A stretch of DNA of 64,000 nt. Source: Paraburkholderia humisilvae (GTDB lineage: Bacteria > Pseudomonadota > Gammaproteobacteria > Burkholderiales > Burkholderiaceae). Position numbers and translations under genes: made by a program. How positions within the stretch are numbered: position 1 is the stretch's first letter; the number at the start of each line of letters is the position of its first letter. Shown in pieces: positions 59,796 through 64,000 of this stretch. The stretch spans positions 1-64,000 of the forward strand of contig NZ_CADIKH010000039.1 of assembly GCF_902859855.1 (NCBI RefSeq), given 5' to 3'. The notes below the pieces were generated by a model. The model saw only the letters and a program-made list of their open reading frames with translations. It ran no database searches and was not told the DNA's origin.

Positions 59796-60644
59796 TCAGA
59801 ACGGCTTGTCGCCGATAATGCCCGCACGCTCCATCTTGCGGACGCACGGCGGGTAGTCCATCACCGCGTAGTGCTGCGTGCTGCGGTTATCCCAGATCGC
59901 GATACTGTTTCGGGTCCAGCGCCAACGCACCTGGTACTCAGGGACGTACGCCTGGCTCACGAGATAGTTCAACAGCAGGCTCGCGCCCGGGTTTGCGTCC
60001 TGCCCGAAGCGCACGCGCTCAGGCGTGTGGTAATTGGTGAAGTGCGTCGTAAACGCATTGACGAACAGCACCTTCTCACCGGTCTCCGGATGCGTACGCA
60101 CAACAGGATGCTCGGCATCCGGAAAGCGCTCTTTCAACGCGAGACGCTTGTCGATCGGCATCGCGGCGCCGAAGCTCGCTTCGATACTGTGGCGCGCACG
60201 CAGATCCGCGATCTGACTCTTCACGTGTTCGGGCAGGTTCTCATAGGCGAGCACCATATTCGTCCACATCGTGTCGCCGCCTACCGGCGGGCACTCCACG
60301 CAGCGCAGCACGCAGCCGAACGGCGGCGCGGCGCGCCAGGTTGCATCGGTATGCCAGGCATTCTCATATCGATCGTTCGGCTGATCCGGCGACTTGTAGA
60401 TACGCACCAGTCCCGGGTGTTCCGGATCGCTGCCCGCCACCGGATGATCTTCCAGCTCGCCGAAGCGCCGCGCGAAAGCCACGTGCTCGGCACGGGTGAT
60501 TTCCTGATCGCGCAGGAACAGCACCCGGTGCTTGAGCAGCGCGGCTCGAATGTCGGCAAAGAGGCCGTCATCGTGCACCACGTCGGCGAGGTGTACGCCC
60601 GTGAGCTCGGCACCGATCGCACAAGTCAGTTGTTCAACACGCAT
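59796..60644 (-). CDS. TauD-family 2-oxoglutarate-dependent dioxygenase
   Basis: This 282-residue protein is a TauD/TfdA dioxygenase with the iron ligands H-x-D in WHTDATW and the distal His in STQHYAV, followed by the 2-oxoglutarate-binding Arg region VRKMERAGI. The N-terminus (MRVEQLTCAIGAELTGVHLADV) is family-typical. It hydroxylates and often cleaves a substrate at a carbon next to O, S or N, like taurine or 2,4-D dioxygenases. It is in tight order with the quinone oxidoreductase gene upstream (11-base gap) and the hydrolase downstream. The substrate is unknown. Confidence 0.88.
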   Translation of the reverse strand: MRVEQLTCAIGAELTGVHLADVVHDDGLFADIRAALLKHRVLFLRDQEITRAEHVAFARRFGELEDHPVAGSDPEHPGLVRIYKSPDQPNDRYENAWHTDATWRAAPPFGCVLRCVECPPVGGDTMWTNMVLAYENLPEHVKSQIADLRARHSIEASFGAAMPIDKRLALKERFPDAEHPVVRTHPETGEKVLFVNAFTTHFTNYHTPERVRFGQDANPGASLLLNYLVSQAYVPEYQVRWRWTRNSIAIWDNRSTQHYAVMDYPPCVRKMERAGIIGDKPF

Positions 60645-60655
60645 GATTCCATTCC

Positions 60656-61636
60656 TCAGATAACGAAAACGGACGATCCTGTCGTCTTGCGCGATTCGAG
60701 GTCCCGATGCGCCTGCGCCGCGTCCTCGAGCGCGTAGCGCTGGTTGATGTCGATCCTGATGCGGCCCGCCGCAACGTGACTGAACAGTTCGCTGGCCAGT
60801 TCGGCCTTCTCGGCAGGATCGGCGATGTAATCGGCCAATGCCGGACGGGTCAGATAGAGCGAACCCTTCATCGCGAGCACTTGCGGATTGAACGGCGGAA
60901 TTGGACCGGACGCCGTGCCGACGCAGACCATCAGGCCACGGCGCCTGAGCGAATTCAGCGACGCCTCGAAGGTATCCTTGCCAACGCTGTCGAACACAAC
61001 GTCGACTCCCACCCCTTCTGTCAGCTCGAGGGCGCGCGTGGCCACGTCCGCGTGGCTGTAATTGATGACGTGATCGCAACCATGCTCACGTGCAACGGCC
61101 GCTTTCGCATCGCTCGAGACCGTGCCGATGACAGTCAGTCCCAGCAGCTTCGCCCATTGCGACACGATCAACCCGACGCCGCCCGCCGCGGCGTGCAGGA
61201 GGATCGACTGCCCCGGCTTGAAGTCGTAGATGCGCCGCATCAGGTACGAGGCGGTCAGCCCGCGCATGGTCATGGCCGCCGCCGTTTCACATGCGATATC
61301 GTCAGGGAGCCGGATAAGCGGCGCGGCGGGAACCAGACGTTCGGTGCTATAAGCGCCCAGCGTGTTGATAAAGCCCGTATACGTCACGCGGTCGCCCACG
61401 TCGACATGCGTGACACCGTCGCCCACGGCTTCGACGACCCCCGCACCCTCGACGCCCATACCAGCGGGCAGCGGCACCGGGTACAACCCCGAGCGAAAAT
61501 ACGTATCCGCGAAGTTCAGCCCGACCGCCTCGTGACGCAAACGCACCTGACCCGGTCCGGGCTTGCCCACTTCAACGTGTTCGTATCGCAGAACATCCGG
61601 ACCACCGGTCTCATGAAAGCGCACTGCTTTCGCCAT
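60656..61636 (-). CDS. NADPH:quinone oxidoreductase (QorA-like)
   Basis: This 326-residue medium-chain reductase matches zinc-free quinone oxidoreductase: VRFHETGGPDVLRYEHVEVG and LNFADTYFRSGLYPVPLPAGMGVEGAGVVEAVG in the GroES half and the Rossmann motif LLHAAAGGVGLIVSQWAKLLGLTVIGTV. It reduces quinones or activated alkenes with NADPH. It lies 85 bases downstream of the MFS transporter gene and 11 bases upstream of the dioxygenase gene, so it is in the same block and may handle a redox step after substrate oxidation. Confidence 0.9.
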   Translation of the reverse strand: MAKAVRFHETGGPDVLRYEHVEVGKPGPGQVRLRHEAVGLNFADTYFRSGLYPVPLPAGMGVEGAGVVEAVGDGVTHVDVGDRVTYTGFINTLGAYSTERLVPAAPLIRLPDDIACETAAAMTMRGLTASYLMRRIYDFKPGQSILLHAAAGGVGLIVSQWAKLLGLTVIGTVSSDAKAAVAREHGCDHVINYSHADVATRALELTEGVGVDVVFDSVGKDTFEASLNSLRRRGLMVCVGTASGPIPPFNPQVLAMKGSLYLTRPALADYIADPAEKAELASELFSHVAAGRIRIDINQRYALEDAAQAHRDLESRKTTGSSVFVI

Positions 61637-61721
61637 GATTCAATTCTCCAATTCAGTACAATTTCACGCATTCAGACTGCAAACCGCAGTTGCCATCACC
61701 GTGCTGGGTGAGCGCGCTGCA

Positions 61722-63041
61722 TCAGGCCGAAGCCTGTTCGCGCAGCACCTTGACCCGTTCCAGATCGCCTTGATAGTGACGCTTGCCGACGGCGAAGACG
61801 ACGAGTGCAATCAGGGCCGCAAACGGGACCACCTGCAACGCACCGAGAAGGCCTATCCTGTCCGCCAGCACCCCGGTCACAAACGCCGCCGGGGCGAGAC
61901 CGAGCATGTTGTTGACCAGCGTCAGCGTGGCAAACGCAGAAGCGCAGATCGAAGGCGGCGTCAGGTTGGCGACCATCGCACCAGAAGGCCCTGTCGCGCC
62001 CGCGCTGAAGAACATGCCGCCGCCAATGAGCACAAGTTGCAAAGTCCCATGCGGCATCTGGAAGCCGACCATCAGCAGCGCGAATGCGATTGCGCAATAG
62101 ACGATCGCGCAATTCCATTTCCGCCCGGACGCGTCCTTGCTGATGCGGTCGGTCAGATTCCCGCACACGACCATGCCGAGCCCTGTCACGAGCACCAGCA
62201 CAGCCGCACCGGCCGCGGCGCTGCCGACCACCATCCCGTAGTAGCGGTTCAGAAAGCTCGGCATCCACGCCCACAGCGCGGCCGGTACAAACAGATGGAT
62301 GCCGCTACCGACATACGCGCACGCAACCGATTTCGTGGAGAGCAGCCGTTTCAGCAGCGCACCCACACGCATACGCTCACGGACGCCAGTTTCCTGCCCG
62401 CCGGACGCGACGCTCAGCGGCATAAGCCGCTTTTCCGTGACCACGAGCACATAAATGACAACCAGCACCATGCCGAAGCAGGCCATTGCACCGAACGACC
62501 AGCGCCACCCCAGCTGTGTCGCGACGGCTCCGCCCAGCGCCATTCCCATCACCGAGCCCAGCGCGCCGCCCGCCATGAACGCGGCAACCAGCGTCGCGCG
62601 CAGCCGCGCAGGAAAAATGCTCAGGACAACTGCCACGCCGACACTGCCGTACGCAGCCTCACCAATTCCCACGAAAGCGCGAGCCAGCAACATCTGGCCG
62701 TAACTCGCCGAGACAGCGCAACCGAGCGTCGCGATGCTCCACATCGATGCCATCAGCGCGATGCTCTTCACGCGCCCCCAGCGGTCGGCGAGCACCGACA
62801 ACGGAAGCGTCAGCACGCCCACCATCAGCGCGACGATGCTGCTGAGCGAACCAAGCCGCGCATCGGAAAGGCTCCATGTCGCCTTCAGCATCGGGAACAC
62901 GGCATTGAGCACCTGCCGCGACATATAGTCCGACAGCAGCAGACCGACCGTCAGCGTGAACACCACCCACGCGTAAACGGGCACCTCCGATCTGGCATTT
63001 GATACGTTGCCCGTGGCGGGCTCGGCATGCTGCAACAACAT
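61722..63041 (-). CDS. MFS transporter
   Basis: This 439-residue major facilitator protein has about twelve helices (AWVVFTLTVGLLLSDYMSRQ first), the RGSLSSI...ADRWGRVKSIALMASMWSIATLG motif A region between helices 2 and 3, and GIGEAAYGSVGVAVVLSIFP in helix 4-5. The sequence resembles aromatic-acid or carboxylate importers, but the substrate is unknown. A GGAG before the ATG supports this start over an upstream in-frame ATG. It is the second gene of the large block and likely imports the compound that the following enzymes process. Confidence 0.88.
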   Translation of the reverse strand: MLLQHAEPATGNVSNARSEVPVYAWVVFTLTVGLLLSDYMSRQVLNAVFPMLKATWSLSDARLGSLSSIVALMVGVLTLPLSVLADRWGRVKSIALMASMWSIATLGCAVSASYGQMLLARAFVGIGEAAYGSVGVAVVLSIFPARLRATLVAAFMAGGALGSVMGMALGGAVATQLGWRWSFGAMACFGMVLVVIYVLVVTEKRLMPLSVASGGQETGVRERMRVGALLKRLLSTKSVACAYVGSGIHLFVPAALWAWMPSFLNRYYGMVVGSAAAGAAVLVLVTGLGMVVCGNLTDRISKDASGRKWNCAIVYCAIAFALLMVGFQMPHGTLQLVLIGGGMFFSAGATGPSGAMVANLTPPSICASAFATLTLVNNMLGLAPAAFVTGVLADRIGLLGALQVVPFAALIALVVFAVGKRHYQGDLERVKVLREQASA

Positions 63042-63127
63042 TGGGGTATCTCCTGGGCGACTGGCGCCAAGGCCGCTTTGATGTCCCACTGGACAGCGCG
63101 GCTGTTGTATTTATGTTTCGCTTCGTT

Positions 63128-63145
63128 CCCCGGCCGGAGCCGGGG
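63128..63145 (-). terminator. Short GC-rich hairpin between BKACE and MFS genes
   Basis: CCCCGGC pairs with GCCGGGG around a CGGA loop, a 7-bp perfect stem. It lies 19 bases after the BKACE stop on the minus strand without a T-run. It may attenuate transcription or process mRNA rather than terminate it fully. Confidence 0.35.
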
Positions 63146-63164
63146 TGTTTCCCGCTATGCCGGG

Positions 63165-64000
63165 TTATGCCGCGCGCAGCGGCAGATTTTTCACGCCCAC
63201 ATTGCGATTCGGCGCCATCCCGTTGGCCGCCAGCGTCTCATCGATGCTGTCGTACCAGCTGCCGATCCTGTAGATCTCGCGCGCTTCCTTACCGCTTGCG
63301 ATCTCGCGGCCGAGCTCATGCGCGACCCGCACGCACTGTTCGATCTGCTGCACCGACGTCATGCGCTTGCCATGCTGGTCGATAATCGTGTCCTCGATGC
63401 CGCAGCGCGGATGCAGGCCCATCGCCATGGCCATCGTGTTGAACGGCAGCACGTTTTTCAGCAGCGATTCGGCGGTCAGCGTGCAGCCATCCGGCGCCCG
63501 GTGAATGAAGTTGAAGAAATTGAACGGGTTCGGGCCGTCAAAACCGCCACCGATGCCGATCCACGTGAGGTTCAGCGGACCGCGGTAAACACCACGGCGC
63601 ACCAGACGATCGAGCGTCTCCAGCGCGTGAATACCGGTGAGCTGGAAGTGCGGCTGAATACCCGAGTTCTGCAAGCGCTTCAGGTGTTCTTCGACCCATG
63701 CCGGCCCCGCAGGCACGGTCATTTCGCTATACGCGGCCTGAAACGCCGGATGAGCGAGCGACGTGCCCTCCAGATAGGCCGGATAGAGCAGCTCCATGAT
63801 GTTCATCTGCGTGGTGTTGATCGCGACCGTCACCTGATCGGGTGCCGGATCGAGATCGGCCAGCATATGACGCGTATCGTCGGACAGCCACTTGGCCGCC
63901 TGCCCGTCGTCCTCCGGGGCGAACGAAATGGACCCGCCGACCTGAATAATCATGTCCGGAACAGCGCTGCGGACACCCGCGATCAGTTCGTTGAACTTCG
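63165..64000 (-). CDS. BKACE-family (beta-keto acid cleavage, DUF849) enzyme, 5'-truncated by the window edge
   Basis: The last 278 residues of a BKACE-family protein are visible; the start is beyond the right edge. BKACE enzymes use zinc to condense a beta-keto acid with acetyl-CoA, giving acetoacetate and a CoA ester; examples are the 3-keto-5-aminohexanoate and dehydrocarnitine cleavage enzymes. Visible segments are IIQVGGSISFAPEDD, INTTQMNIMELLYP, HFQLTGIHALETLDRL, LTWIGIGGGFDG and the C-terminal GLHPRCGIEDTI. It is the first of about thirteen tightly spaced minus-strand genes. Substrate is unknown; the domain family itself is confident. Confidence 0.87.
   Translation of the reverse strand, partial: KFNELIAGVRSAVPDMIIQVGGSISFAPEDDGQAAKWLSDDTRHMLADLDPAPDQVTVAINTTQMNIMELLYPAYLEGTSLAHPAFQAAYSEMTVPAGPAWVEEHLKRLQNSGIQPHFQLTGIHALETLDRLVRRGVYRGPLNLTWIGIGGGFDGPNPFNFFNFIHRAPDGCTLTAESLLKNVLPFNTMAMAMGLHPRCGIEDTIIDQHGKRMTSVQQIEQCVRVAHELGREIASGKEAREIYRIGSWYDSIDETLAANGMAPNRNVGVKNLPLRAA

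Noticed and set aside
61635..63002. Long plus-strand open frame antisense to the MFS transporter
   Set aside because: It is a reverse-strand shadow of a membrane-protein gene, rich in His, Arg and Gln, with no recognisable domain.
1..64000. CRISPR arrays, tRNA or rRNA genes, insertion sequences and prophage genes
   Set aside because: No regularly spaced repeats, tRNA-like folds, transposase motifs or phage structural genes were recognised anywhere in the window.

Overview
The window is GC-rich, densely coded DNA from a beta-proteobacterium of the Burkholderiaceae, most likely Paraburkholderia or a close relative. Supporting signs are two OmpC-like general porins, a DUF3331 protein (a family I know mainly from Burkholderia relatives), many LysR/TetR/IclR/HxlR regulators, metabolic gene clusters next to their own regulators, and a polyhydroxyalkanoate (PHA) locus. 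Gene content looks accessory and catabolic (secondary replicon or genomic-island style). I saw no rRNA, tRNA, CRISPR array, insertion sequence or phage genes.

Left part (1-6 kb). A partial acetaldehyde dehydrogenase and a DUF3331 protein are followed by a stress/redox group on the minus strand: VOC protein, an ECF41-type sigma factor carrying its three hallmark C-terminal motifs, an AhpD-like carboxymuconolactone decarboxylase and a secreted cupin. Next come a LysR regulator, an NmrA-like oxidoreductase and an Ohr/OsmC peroxidase. A perfect match to the ECF41 promoter (TGTCACA-N16-CGTC) lies before the LysR gene.

6-18 kb: a three-gene RND efflux operon, a TetR regulator divergent from a YghU-type glutathione transferase with an inverted-repeat operator between them, and an HxlR regulator divergent from a cysteine hydrolase/aldehyde dehydrogenase pair with two near-identical 15-bp operators. 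17.6-25 kb: a porin, a secreted RHS protein with a variable C-terminus and a tightly coupled immunity-like gene, a Ku gene fused by overlap to an HTH-TPR gene, and a quinone-oxidoreductase-like MDR. 25-33 kb: a chemoreceptor, a TauD-like dioxygenase divergent from a LysR gene, and an MHS transporter, CoA-transferase and IclR group.

33-39 kb is a signalling stretch: response regulator, a histidine kinase that appears to be a CHASE2 kinase without its sensor domain, an EAL protein lacking the catalytic general base, and a prokaryotic pentameric ligand-gated ion channel homologue. 39-44 kb holds an IorAB-type molybdenum hydroxylase, a Tat-exported AstE-like protein and an unrecognised Ser/Thr-rich protein. 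44-49.6 kb holds a phosphonate-type ABC transporter with a hexapeptide acyltransferase, divergent from a PLP aminotransferase.

49.7-64 kb: after a Pro/Tyr-rich secreted protein, every gene from the right edge to 50.8 kb is on the minus strand with short gaps or overlaps: BKACE enzyme, MFS transporter, quinone oxidoreductase, TauD-like dioxygenase, small serine hydrolase, acyl-CoA ligase, porin, BON protein, MaoC hydratase, class II-like PHA synthase, phasin, PHA depolymerase and a DUF445 membrane protein with an apparent C-terminal frameshift. This reads as one uptake, CoA-activation and storage programme.

Functions are assigned by reading the proteins and recalling family motifs; no database search was run. 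Start codons were chosen from Shine-Dalgarno spacing and are often uncertain.
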